DNA of 64,000 nucleotides from Fretibacterium sp. OH1220_COT-178. GTDB taxonomy: Bacteria > Synergistota > Synergistia > Synergistales > Aminobacteriaceae. The notes below the pieces were generated by a model. It was not told the origin of the DNA and did not search any database. It saw only the letters and a program-made list of their open reading frames with translations. The stretch is from assembly GCF_003860125.1 (NCBI RefSeq), contig NZ_RQYL01000007.1:19038-83037 (forward strand). The letters are read 5' to 3'. Within the stretch, counting starts at the first letter, position 1. Each line of letters opens with the position of its first letter. The position numbers were made by a program, and so were the translations under genes. Of this stretch, positions 35,901-42,761 are shown one piece after another.

Positions 35901-36479
35901 ATCCTGGTGGTGGACACGGAGGTCTACTCCAACACGGGCGGGCAGTCCTCCAAGGCCACTCCCGTCGGTGCGGTGGCGCAGTTCGCGGCCTCGGGCAAGA
36001 AGGTGAGGAAAAAGGACCTGGGCGCGATGCTCATGAGCTACGGGAACATCTACATCGCCCAGGTGGCGATGGGCGCCGACCCGAACCATCTGGTCAAGGT
36101 CCTGAAGGAGGCGGAGTCCTACAAGGGGCCGTCCCTGATCATCGCCTACGCGCCCTGCATCAACCACGGGATCGTCAAGGGCATGGGCTTCGCCCAGAAG
36201 GAGTCCAAGCTGGCCGTCGAGGCCGGGTACTGGCACCTCTACCGCTACGATCCCCGCCGGGTCAAGGAGGGGCTCAATCCCTTCGTCCTCGATTCCAAGG
36301 CCCCGACCCGCCCGCTGCGGGAGTTCCTGATGGGCGAGGTTCGCTACGCCGCCCTCGAGCGGACCTTCCCCGAGGAGGCGAAGGTCCTCATCGCGATGGC
36401 CGAGGAGGACGCAAAGGAGAAGTACGAGCGCTACAGGCAGATGGCGGAGGCCGGGGCGATCGGCTGCATCGCGAGCTGA
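32925..36479 (+). CDS. nifJ: Pyruvate:ferredoxin (flavodoxin) oxidoreductase
   Basis: Single-chain enzyme of 1184 aa, full length for this family. It oxidises pyruvate with CoA to acetyl-CoA and CO2, reducing ferredoxin. Domain I begins with the YPITPSSPMAE motif. The ferredoxin-like insert carries two [4Fe-4S] motifs, CIQCNQCSFVCP near 693 and CVGCGSCAETCP near 749. The ThDP domain contains CAGCGETPYMKL and GGDGWAYDIGYGG near 969, with NTGGQSSKATP in the C-terminal part. Start TTG at 32925 follows GAGGAGGGGG; an earlier ATG at 32667 would add 86 non-conserved residues covering the promoter. Reduced ferredoxin can feed the Rnf complex whose RnfC is at the left edge. Confidence 0.95.
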   Translation: MEVKKTNRTMDGNEAAAWVSYAFTEVATIYPITPSSPMAEHVDRWSAEGHLNLFGQRVRLVEMQAEHGAAGAMHGALEAGALATSYTAAQGLMLMIPPMYRIAGQLHPGVLHVSSRTVGTHAFSIFGDQSDVMACRQTGFALLSSGSVQEVADLAGVAHLAAIKGRVPFLHYFDGFRTSHEIQKIEVLDYEEFGKLLDWGAVAAFRKTALNSEYPVQRSTVQNPDIFFQAREACNPWYDRLPEVVESYMERISRLTGRRYGLFNYWGAEDAERVVVAMGSVSGVLREVVEHLNAKGEKVGFLQVHLYRPFSERHLLAALPRTTRRLTVLDRTKEPGSAGEPLFKDVATAMIGRAEHPAVYAGRYGLSSKDVTPAQMLAVFDNMSQAEPRSHFTVGITDDVTHLSLPLGPSVDTGDPGTVSCKFWGLGSDGTVGANKNSIKIIGDNTDFYVQAYFEYDTKKSGGVTKSHLRFGKNPIHSTYLVSAADFVACHNPSYIGRYDIVSDVKPGGAFLLNCAWDPQGLEDNLPASVKRQIAEKKIRFYTLDATGIAQEMGMGGRINTLLQAAFFKISGILPIEDAVRYMKDAIKKTYGSKGDKVLNMNYDAVDRGIEGLVRVEPPATWASLEDEARSAPSADLPRYIREILIPVNALKGDDLPVSVFADDANGTVPLGTSKYEKRGTAINVPQWVPENCIQCNQCSFVCPHAAIRPFLLDEDEKAAAPRDYATLPGRGKGMEGYGFRIQVDPLDCVGCGSCAETCPAKNKALIMKPLESQLPEMENWNYSLTLSEKPNPMDKFSVKGSQFEQPLLEFSGACAGCGETPYMKLMTQLFGDRMYLANATGCTQAWGAASPCVPYTVNSRGHGPAFSNSLFENNAEFSLGMCFAVQQQRELLAMKARALLPRCTDEALAKALTAWLDGFNETAGTRERADDVITLLERVAPNSDDEDCRYLWQNREHFVKKSMWMYGGDGWAYDIGYGGLDHVLALGPDVNILVVDTEVYSNTGGQSSKATPVGAVAQFAASGKKVRKKDLGAMLMSYGNIYIAQVAMGADPNHLVKVLKEAESYKGPSLIIAYAPCINHGIVKGMGFAQKESKLAVEAGYWHLYRYDPRRVKEGLNPFVLDSKAPTRPLREFLMGEVRYAALERTFPEEAKVLIAMAEEDAKEKYERYRQMAEAGAIGCIAS

Positions 36480-36488
36480 GGTGATCGA

Positions 36489-36517
36489 GGGGACGGCGAA
36501 GGAGCCGTCCCCTTCCG
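36489..36517 (+). terminator. Terminator-like hairpin after nifJ
   Basis: Perfect 9-bp stem GGGGACGGC / GCCGTCCCC, 6-nt loop, followed by a weak TTCCGTT. It lies 10 bp after the nifJ stop. Confidence 0.55.
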
Positions 36518-36632
36518 TTATCCGGCCGCGGCACTCCGAACCGCATGAGCTATAATGCGAAGATGGAGATCGGGGAAGGCCAAAAGCAGGCCGGGAGAAC
36601 CTCGGCCTTCGACTTCGGAAGGAGGTAATGCC

Positions 36633-37484
36633 ATGTCCGGAGGCTGGCGCTCGGAGAGCGCGGAGCGTCCCGTAATGGAGGGCGATCTTCAGTATCACAT
36701 CCGCTGTGGAAGGGGGGACGTGAACCGCTACGTCCTCCTTCCCGGGGACCCGGAACGCACGGACGTCATCGCCAAGGAGTGGACCGAATCCCGTTTTGTG
36801 GCGAACCATCGCGAACATCGGACCTGGAGCGGGGCCATCGGCTCCGTCCCTGTGACCGCCTGTTCCACGGGCATGGGGGGCGGCTCGACCTCCATCGCGG
36901 TGGAGGAGCTGGCCGCTCTGGGGGCGGACACCTTCATCCGCGTGGGCTCCTGCGGGGCCATCGCCGAGGAGGTCGAGTGCGGCGACCTGATCGTCTGCTC
37001 GGGCGCGATGCGCCAGGACGGGACGAGTCCGGAGTACGTCGACCTCTCCTACCCCGCCCAGGCCCATTACGAGGTCACCGCCGCGCTGGTGGAGGCCTGC
37101 GAGCGCCTGGGGGCCGCCTATCACGTCGGCGTGGGCTGTTCGACAGCCTCCTTCTACTGCGGGCAGGCCCGGCCGGGTTTCGGCGGCTACACGCAGTCCT
37201 CGTTCCGGGACAGGGTCGACGACCTGCGGCGCGCCCGGGTGCTGAACTTCGAAATGGAGGCCGCGACGCTCTTCACGCTCGCGGGGCTCTACGGGTTCCG
37301 GGCCGGAGCGGTCTTCGCTGTCGTGGCGCATCGCCTGAAGGACACGTTCCGGTACGAGGGCATCGACCGGAGCGTCCGCGTCGCCAACGAGGCCGTGAGC
37401 ATCCTCGCCTCCTGGGACGAGCTCAAGAGGACCGCGAACAAGCGTTATTGGTTCCCGGGTTTGCTCCATCTGGGGAAAAAGTGA
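36633..37484 (+). CDS. Nucleoside phosphorylase, uridine phosphorylase type
   Basis: Phosphorylase of 283 aa in the PNP/UDP family. Phosphate-binding LLPGDPERTDVI lies near 34-45, STGMGGGSTSIAVEEL near 80-95, IRVGSCGAI near 105, and the base/ribose motif NFEMEAATLFTLAGL near 206. The FEMEAATLF arrangement is that of uridine phosphorylases; purine or other nucleosides remain possible. It converts a nucleoside and phosphate to base and ribose-1-phosphate. Start ATG at 36633 has AAGGAGG seven bp upstream; a TATAAT at 36551-36556 may be its -10. Confidence 0.85.
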   Translation: MSGGWRSESAERPVMEGDLQYHIRCGRGDVNRYVLLPGDPERTDVIAKEWTESRFVANHREHRTWSGAIGSVPVTACSTGMGGGSTSIAVEELAALGADTFIRVGSCGAIAEEVECGDLIVCSGAMRQDGTSPEYVDLSYPAQAHYEVTAALVEACERLGAAYHVGVGCSTASFYCGQARPGFGGYTQSSFRDRVDDLRRARVLNFEMEAATLFTLAGLYGFRAGAVFAVVAHRLKDTFRYEGIDRSVRVANEAVSILASWDELKRTANKRYWFPGLLHLGKK

Positions 37485-37581
37485 GGCTGCGGGGCTCGGG
37501 TCCGTCCCTCCCGCAGCCCGGTTTGGTCCCGCTTGGGAGGTCATGACGCAGCCTGCCGTCCTCAGGCTCCAAAAGCACGAC

Positions 37582-37614
37582 AAAAAAACCGCCCCCATCG
37601 GGAGGCGGTTTTTT
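37582..37614. terminator. Bidirectional intrinsic terminator
   Basis: Stem AAAAAACCGCC / GGCGGTTTTTT with a C/A mismatch at the top, giving a run of six T on both strands. It lies between the convergent nucleoside phosphorylase gene and the M24-like gene. Confidence 0.85.
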
Positions 37615-37638
37615 ATTGTGCGGATGGGCCGACGGACC

Positions 37639-38796
37639 TCAGACGACCGCGATCTCGTAGGGCAGGGTCGACAGACGGCGCGAGCCGTCCTGCGTGGCGA
37701 TATGGCAGTCGCAGGAGGTGATGCGCGCTCCGTCCTCCAGGACCGCCAAGGGATGGATGTTGAAACGCATCCCCGGCTCGATCGGAGTCGCATCCCCGCT
37801 CACGATTCGGGGGAACTCCCAGACGTCCGCCCCCTGCCCGTGTCCGATGGCGGCGGGCGGCTCTCCCGCACCGCGCGGCCGCGCATAGCCCCTCTCGATC
37901 AGGACCGCCTCCGCCGCATCCGCCAGCTCCCCGACCGTCGCTCCGGGGCGGATCCGCGCGGCGGCGGCCCTCTGCGCCTCCCCCACCGCGGCGAAGGCCC
38001 GGACATACCTCGGGTCGGGGTCCCCCAGGGAGATCAGGTGCGTGGTCTCGCCGAAATAGCCGCCCTCCGCCGAGTGCTCCAGGACGATGGTGTGGTAATC
38101 GCCCCCGCACCACACGTGCCCTCTCTGCCGAGCGTCGGCCAGATAGGCCAGCCGAGGCAGGGGGCCGGAAGCCGCCATCCAGTACAGCTCCTCCGCTCCG
38201 GCCTCGGCCGCGAAACGCGAGGCGGCGGCGATCGCGTCCAGCTCCCGCCTGCCCGGCCCGACGAACTGGAGGTAGTGCCGGAAGGTCTCCTCGTTGAGCC
38301 GGACGGCCGCCTCGGAGAGCCGGATCTCCAAAGGGCTCTGCACCCTGCGGACGCGGTTCATCCGCGGGGTGAAGTCGACCGGAGCCACACCGCCCAGATG
38401 ACGCAGCAGGGAGAGATAAAAGTTGGCGCTCAGGCCGGCCTGGCCGGCAAGCCCCACCCTGCCGGGGCCGAAGGACCGGACGTACTCGGCCACGCACCGA
38501 CCGGGGTCCGAGTTGTACTCGTGCCCCGGGACGATGCGGACCTCGTCCGTCGCGCCGTACCGCGCGGCGTAGTCGGCCCCGGCGGCGTCATGCGTGAAAA
38601 GCGCGACGGCACCCGTCAGGGGCAGGACCAGGTACTCCTCGAACACGGGCAGAACGTAGTTGGCCAGGTAGCGCAGGGCACCGCGGAACTCCATTTGGGC
38701 CGATGCCCCGGTGACGAGGACATCGACGCCGGCATCGGCCATCTCCTCACGGACCCTCCGCCATCGGCCGTGGATCTCCTCCTGGGGGACGTTCAT
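37639..38796 (-). CDS. M24-family (creatinase/prolidase fold) protein with altered metal site
   Basis: Protein of 385 aa with an N-terminal creatinase-like domain (about 1-160) and a pita-bread M24 domain (about 165-385). The family scaffold is clear: I-R-P-G-A-T-V-G-E-L, GHGQGADVWEFP and PIEPGMRFNIHP. The five metal ligands usually read D-D-H-E-E; here they align to Glu (VLEHSAE), Glu (FGETTH), His (IGHGQG), His (FNIHP) and Cys (TSCDCH). It is therefore not a standard dinuclear aminopeptidase P; it may use another metal or none, as creatinase does. Start ATG at 38796 follows GAGGTG. It is the last gene of a TRAP transporter operon, 10 bp after the large permease. Confidence 0.75.
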   Translation of the reverse strand: MNVPQEEIHGRWRRVREEMADAGVDVLVTGASAQMEFRGALRYLANYVLPVFEEYLVLPLTGAVALFTHDAAGADYAARYGATDEVRIVPGHEYNSDPGRCVAEYVRSFGPGRVGLAGQAGLSANFYLSLLRHLGGVAPVDFTPRMNRVRRVQSPLEIRLSEAAVRLNEETFRHYLQFVGPGRRELDAIAAASRFAAEAGAEELYWMAASGPLPRLAYLADARQRGHVWCGGDYHTIVLEHSAEGGYFGETTHLISLGDPDPRYVRAFAAVGEAQRAAAARIRPGATVGELADAAEAVLIERGYARPRGAGEPPAAIGHGQGADVWEFPRIVSGDATPIEPGMRFNIHPLAVLEDGARITSCDCHIATQDGSRRLSTLPYEIAVV

Positions 38797-38806
38797 GGCG
38801 CACACC

Positions 38807-40093
38807 TCAGAACCTCATGCCCATCGCCGCCGGCAGGAAGGTGATGAGCCAGGGAAGGAACGTGATCAGGAGCAGGCAAAGGACGCCGGCGATAAGGAAC
38901 GGCCAGACCTTCGCCACGAGATCCCGCATGGAGACCTTCGCGATGTTGCAGGCGACGAAGAGGTTGGACCCGACGGGCGGCGTCACCTGCCCGATGGCGA
39001 AGTTGGCCGTGGCAATGACGCCGAAGGCGATCAGGGAGTAGTTCATCTCCCGCACGATGGGCAGGAGGATCGGCATCAGGAGGTAAAAGCCGGAGGCCGA
39101 GTCGACGAAACACCCGGCGATCAGGAAGATCAGGGTGATGAGCAGCAGCATCGCCGTGCGGTCGCGCGTCACGGACAGCAGCGCGCCCGTCAGCTGGCCC
39201 GCCACCCCCGAGGTGGTCAGGATCCAGGTGAAGGCCCCCGCACAGCCCATGATGAACATAATGACCGCCGAGGAGACCGAGGCCTCGACGAAGATCCGCC
39301 ACAGCTGGCGCAGCTTGATCTCCCGGTAGACGAAGAGCCCGACCAGGAGCCCGTAGACCACCGCGACCCCCGCCGCCTCGGTGGGCGTGAACACGCCCCC
39401 GTAGATGCCGCCCAGGATGATGACCGGCATCATCAGGGCCCACAGGGCCTCCCTGAACGTCCTCCAGCGCACGCCGGCCGGCTGCCTTGCCTGGCGCACG
39501 ACGTTCGCGTCCGCGCGCAGGCAGAGCAGCGCCGCGGCGGAGAAGAAGAGGCCGAACAGCAGCCCGGGGACGATCCCCGCGATGAACATCGTGCCGACGG
39601 AGACCTCCGCCAGCATGGCGTAGATGATGAAGGGGATGCTGGGCGGGATGATCATCCCGATGCCGCCCGAGGAGGCGACCAACGCGGTCGCGAAGTCCTT
39701 GTCGTAGCCCTGGCGGACCATGGCGGGAATCAGGACCCCGCCGATCGCGGCGACGGTGGCGGGTCCGGAGCCGGAGATGGCCGCAAAGAAGCAGGCCACC
39801 ACCACCGTGACCACGGCCAACCCGCCCTTGCGGTGTCCCACGCAGGCGTTCGCGAAGGCGATCAGACGTCCGGATATGCCGGCGTGGTCCATAATCACGC
39901 CGGCGAGGATGAAGAAGGGGATCGCCAGGAGCGTGTAGCGGGCGATCGCCGCATAGAACACGGTGGGGAACACGGAGATCTTGAAGCCCATCTGCAGGAT
40001 TCCCGCAAGAGCCGCCAGTCCCATCGAGGCCGCGACGGGGACCCTCAGGAGCAGGAGTCCGAAGAACACGCCGATCAGCACGAAGGCGATCAT
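38807..40093 (-). CDS. dctM: TRAP transporter large permease (DctM type)
   Basis: Permease of 428 aa with about 12 membrane segments; DctM family signatures include FFILAGVIMDHAGISGRLI, GSGPATVAAIGGVLIPAM and IGMIIPPSIPFIIYA. It catalyses sodium-driven uptake of the ligand delivered by the binding protein. ATG at 40093 overlaps the small-permease stop by 4 bp. The ligand is unknown, but the operon also encodes an M24-like enzyme. Confidence 0.92.
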   Translation of the reverse strand: MIAFVLIGVFFGLLLLRVPVAASMGLAALAGILQMGFKISVFPTVFYAAIARYTLLAIPFFILAGVIMDHAGISGRLIAFANACVGHRKGGLAVVTVVVACFFAAISGSGPATVAAIGGVLIPAMVRQGYDKDFATALVASSGGIGMIIPPSIPFIIYAMLAEVSVGTMFIAGIVPGLLFGLFFSAAALLCLRADANVVRQARQPAGVRWRTFREALWALMMPVIILGGIYGGVFTPTEAAGVAVVYGLLVGLFVYREIKLRQLWRIFVEASVSSAVIMFIMGCAGAFTWILTTSGVAGQLTGALLSVTRDRTAMLLLITLIFLIAGCFVDSASGFYLLMPILLPIVREMNYSLIAFGVIATANFAIGQVTPPVGSNLFVACNIAKVSMRDLVAKVWPFLIAGVLCLLLITFLPWLITFLPAAMGMRF

Positions 40094-40575
40094 GCCCCAG
40101 CCCTCGCCTTCCGGATCTCCAGGTACCCCGACCGCAGGACGCTGACCAGCGTCACGGCGGCCCCCGCCGGAATGGACCACCCCGCGATGGCCATGGGGAT
40201 CCGCATCCCCGGCAGAATTTGTCCGTGCTTGATCTGGTTCATCACCATCGCGTACCCGGTCCGCGCGAGGACGAGCATCAGCAGGGCCGAGGCGAGCGTG
40301 GCGAAGCCGATCAGGACGGGCTGAAGCGCTGCGGGCATCCGATCCGACGCCAAGGTCAGCACCGTGTGCGCGCCGATGCGGTAGCCGTAGGAGATGCCGA
40401 ACAGGCTCACCCAGATGAAGACCAGGACCACCAGCTCCTCCGTGTAGGAGAAGGGCGTCTGCGGCAACAGGTAGCGAAAGACGACGTTGAGAAAATTGAA
40501 GAGGACCATCACGGCCATGCCGGCGACCATGACGCTCTCCTCCAGGATGTTGAACCCCTTCCAGAATCGATTCAC
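40090..40575 (-). CDS. dctQ: TRAP transporter small permease (DctQ type)
   Basis: Membrane protein of 161 aa with four hydrophobic helices, including the conserved VVFRYLLPQTPFSYTEEL segment of DctQ proteins. Start is GTG at 40575, eight bp after GGAGGG; the frame is open further upstream, but that part lies in the intergenic hairpin and is not conserved. A GGGCCC-based stem (40618-40633) separates it from the binding-protein gene and may lower expression of the membrane subunits. Confidence 0.87.
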   Translation of the reverse strand: MNRFWKGFNILEESVMVAGMAVMVLFNFLNVVFRYLLPQTPFSYTEELVVLVFIWVSLFGISYGYRIGAHTVLTLASDRMPAALQPVLIGFATLASALLMLVLARTGYAMVMNQIKHGQILPGMRIPMAIAGWSIPAGAAVTLVSVLRSGYLEIRKARAGA

Positions 40576-40657
40576 GTTGCAGTCCCTCCCGAATGCGGCT
40601 CCAGACATAGGAGAAGAGGGCCCCTTCGGGCCCCCTTCAGGCTCTTGCGGCGGGAAA

Positions 40658-41653
40658 TCAGAATGCGTGTCCGAACTTTTTGAAGAGGTCCTCACCGAAC
40701 TCCTGCCGGTAATCCTCGTAGACCTTGGTCGTGGCCTCCCGGAAGGCCTTGACCTGCTCGGGCGTCAGAGAGTCGACGACCTCGATCTTGTACTCGCCCA
40801 GCTGACCGCGGAGGGCCGCCTCCTTCTCCCGGGTGACCGCCACCTGATGGGCCATCGCCTCGTCCGCGGCCGCCTGGAAGACCGCCTTCTCCTCGTCGCT
40901 CAGGCTCTCCCAAAGCTCCTTGCTGACGGAGAGGTACAGCGGGTCGTAGGAGTAGTTCCAGAGGGAGATGTGCTTGACGACCTCCAGGGTCTTCTGCGTG
41001 AAGAGCAGGTCCAGGGTGTTTTCGCAGGCGTCGATGGTGCCCTGCTGGAGGGACGTGTAGACCTCGGACTGGTTCATGGTGATCGGGTCCGCGCCGATGT
41101 ACTTCAGCAGCGAGACGTGGACGTTGCTGCCCGGAACGCGGATCTTGAGGCCCTTCATGTCCGAGGGCTGCACGATGGCATTGCGGTTGTTGACCACCTG
41201 GCGGTATCCGTTCTCGCCGATCGCGAGGCAGACGACCCCCGCCTCGTTCAGCACCTGCTTCAGGCTGGCTCCGCCCTCGCCCTTCATGCAGCGGTCGACG
41301 TCCTCGTAGGTGGGCAGAAGCCACGGGAAACAGGGCACGACGCTCTTCTTGGCTACGGCGGACCAGACGAGCGCGTCCTGAAGATGCACGTCCGTCACCC
41401 CCGTCTGCACCAGGTCGATACCCGCAACCTGATTGCCGCCGGAGAGCTCGTCGAGCGGGTAGATCGTGAAGTCGAACTTGCCCTGCGTCCTCTCCCTGAC
41501 GATCTCGGCGAACTTCTCGGCACCCTGGTGCCAAGTGCTGGTGCGGGGCGCAGCATGGCTGAACTTCAGCTTCACCGCGTCGGCCGCAAGGGCCGGGACG
41601 GACGGAACGAGCAGCATGGAGACGCACAGCAACGCGAGCAGAACCTTCCTCAT
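40658..41653 (-). CDS. dctP: TRAP transporter solute-binding protein (DctP family)
   Basis: Periplasmic binding protein of 331 aa with a signal peptide (MRKVLLALLCVSMLLV, cleavage after ALA near residue 23). The family features are LKFSHAAPRTSTWHQGAEKF near the mature start, the GLKIRVPGSNVHV segment that contains the arginine typical for carboxylate binding, and DACENTLDL. Start ATG at 41653; AAGGAGG is 11 bp upstream, slightly distant. It is first in the operon DctP-DctQ-DctM-M24. An organic acid or amino-acid-like ligand is inferred from the family. Confidence 0.9.
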   Translation of the reverse strand: MRKVLLALLCVSMLLVPSVPALAADAVKLKFSHAAPRTSTWHQGAEKFAEIVRERTQGKFDFTIYPLDELSGGNQVAGIDLVQTGVTDVHLQDALVWSAVAKKSVVPCFPWLLPTYEDVDRCMKGEGGASLKQVLNEAGVVCLAIGENGYRQVVNNRNAIVQPSDMKGLKIRVPGSNVHVSLLKYIGADPITMNQSEVYTSLQQGTIDACENTLDLLFTQKTLEVVKHISLWNYSYDPLYLSVSKELWESLSDEEKAVFQAAADEAMAHQVAVTREKEAALRGQLGEYKIEVVDSLTPEQVKAFREATTKVYEDYRQEFGEDLFKKFGHAF

Positions 41654-41734
41654 CGAAAACGGAACCTCCTTGTCGTAGAAACGCCGATATTGCCGCAGCG
41701 GCTCCTCCCTTGGCAAGCCCCGGGCGATACGGAC

Positions 41735-41762
41735 AATATATCACAAGGGCCCGTATTTTCAA
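41735..41762 (-). promoter_or_regulatory. Putative promoter of the TRAP operon
   Basis: Minus-strand TTGAAA (41757-41762) and TATATT (41735-41740) with a 16-bp spacer, 82 bp before the binding-protein start. Confidence 0.5.
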
Positions 41763-41800
41763 TCAAAAGAATAAAAGGCAACTGCAGTTTCGTTTTCTCG

Positions 41801-42643
41801 TCAACGCCGACTCATGATCGTCCTGATCTCGTCCTCGTTGATCCCCACCATCGCCTCCCCGAGGTCCCCGGACACCTCGAGCAGCATCCTCGGGTCCTCG
41901 TAATGCTCCACCGCCTTGACGATAGCCCTTGCCCTTTTTTCGGGGTTCCCGGACTTGAATATTCCCGACCCCACAAACACGCCCTCCGCCCCAAGCTGGC
42001 GCATCAAAGCGGCATCCGCCGGTGTCGCGACCCCTCCTGCCGAGAAGTTCAAAACCGGCAGTCTCCCCTTCTCCCTCACCCCGCTCAAAAGCTCCGGGTC
42101 GACCCCGAGCTCCTTTGCCCGATGATTCACCTCATCCTTCCGAAGGGACCGAACCAGCGCAATCTCGCCCATGATCTGCCGCATATGGGAGACGGCCTGA
42201 ATCACGTCGCCGGTCCCCGCCTCGCCCTTCGTCCGTATCATCCTGGCCCCCTCGGAAATTCTTCTGAGCGCCTCTCCCAGGTTTCTGGCGCCGCACACGA
42301 AGGGGGTTTTAAACTGTTTCTTGTCGATGTGATGGACCCCGTCGGCGGGGGACAAAACCTCGGATTCGTCGATAAAATCGACGCCCAGTGCCTCCAGGAT
42401 CTGGGCCTCCACGAAGTGCCCGATCCTCACCTTGGCCATGACCGGTATCGAGACCGCCTTGACGATCTCCTCGATCCTCTTGGGGTCGCTCATCCTCGAA
42501 ACTCCCCCCGCCGCCCTGATGTCCGCCGGAACCCTCTCGAGCGCCATGACCGCGACCGCCCCCGCCGCCTCCGCAATTTTGGCCTGCTCGGGATTGACGA
42601 CATCCATGACGACTCCGCCCCTCAGCCTCTCGTAAATGTCCAT
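41801..42643 (-). CDS. pdxS: Pyridoxal 5'-phosphate synthase subunit PdxS
   Basis: Synthase subunit of 280 aa of the deoxyxylulose-5-phosphate-independent pathway, making PLP from ribose-5-phosphate, glyceraldehyde-3-phosphate and ammonia. Active-site residues are present: Asp14 in GGVVMDVVN, Lys71 in MAKVRIGH and Lys139 in [10 protein letters not shown]. Start ATG at 42643 has GGAGG nine bp upstream; the longer frame would cover the promoter. No glutaminase partner pdxT is adjacent or elsewhere in the window. The divergent MocR-type regulator is a likely controller. Confidence 0.93.
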   Translation of the reverse strand: MDIYERLRGGVVMDVVNPEQAKIAEAAGAVAVMALERVPADIRAAGGVSRMSDPKRIEEIVKAVSIPVMAKVRIGHFVEAQILEALGVDFIDESEVLSPADGVHHIDKKQFKTPFVCGARNLGEALRRISEGARMIRTKGEAGTGDVIQAVSHMRQIMGEIALVRSLRKDEVNHRAKELGVDPELLSGVREKGRLPVLNFSAGGVATPADAALMRQLGAEGVFVGSGIFKSGNPEKRARAIVKAVEHYEDPRMLLEVSGDLGEAMVGINEDEIRTIMSRR

Positions 42644-42692
42644 AAATTCTTTCCTCCCAACATTTTTACTCCGGTGTTCCGTCAGCTCAGGC

Positions 42693-42732
42693 ATTATATC
42701 TGCTATACTGTCTCCATTGATAGATACAGTTT
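42693..42732. promoter_or_regulatory. Divergent promoter/operator of pdxS and the MocR-type regulator
   Basis: The minus strand has TATAAT (42693-42698) for pdxS. The plus strand has an extended -10, TGCTATACT (42701-42709), for the regulator. Overlapping these is an inverted repeat, ACTGT (42707-42711) and ACAGT (42726-42730) 14 bp apart, flanked by further matching bases. ATACAG recurs at 42747-42752. This is the expected site for a dimeric autoregulator. Confidence 0.6.
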
Positions 42733-42761
42733 AAAAAAAATTTATGGATACAGAGGCGGAC

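Noticed and set aside
33267..37793. Very long open frame (over 1500 codons) antisense to nifJ and the nucleoside phosphorylase gene
   Set aside because: It mirrors the codon pattern of high-GC genes on the other strand, has no domain resemblance, and nifJ is unmistakable.
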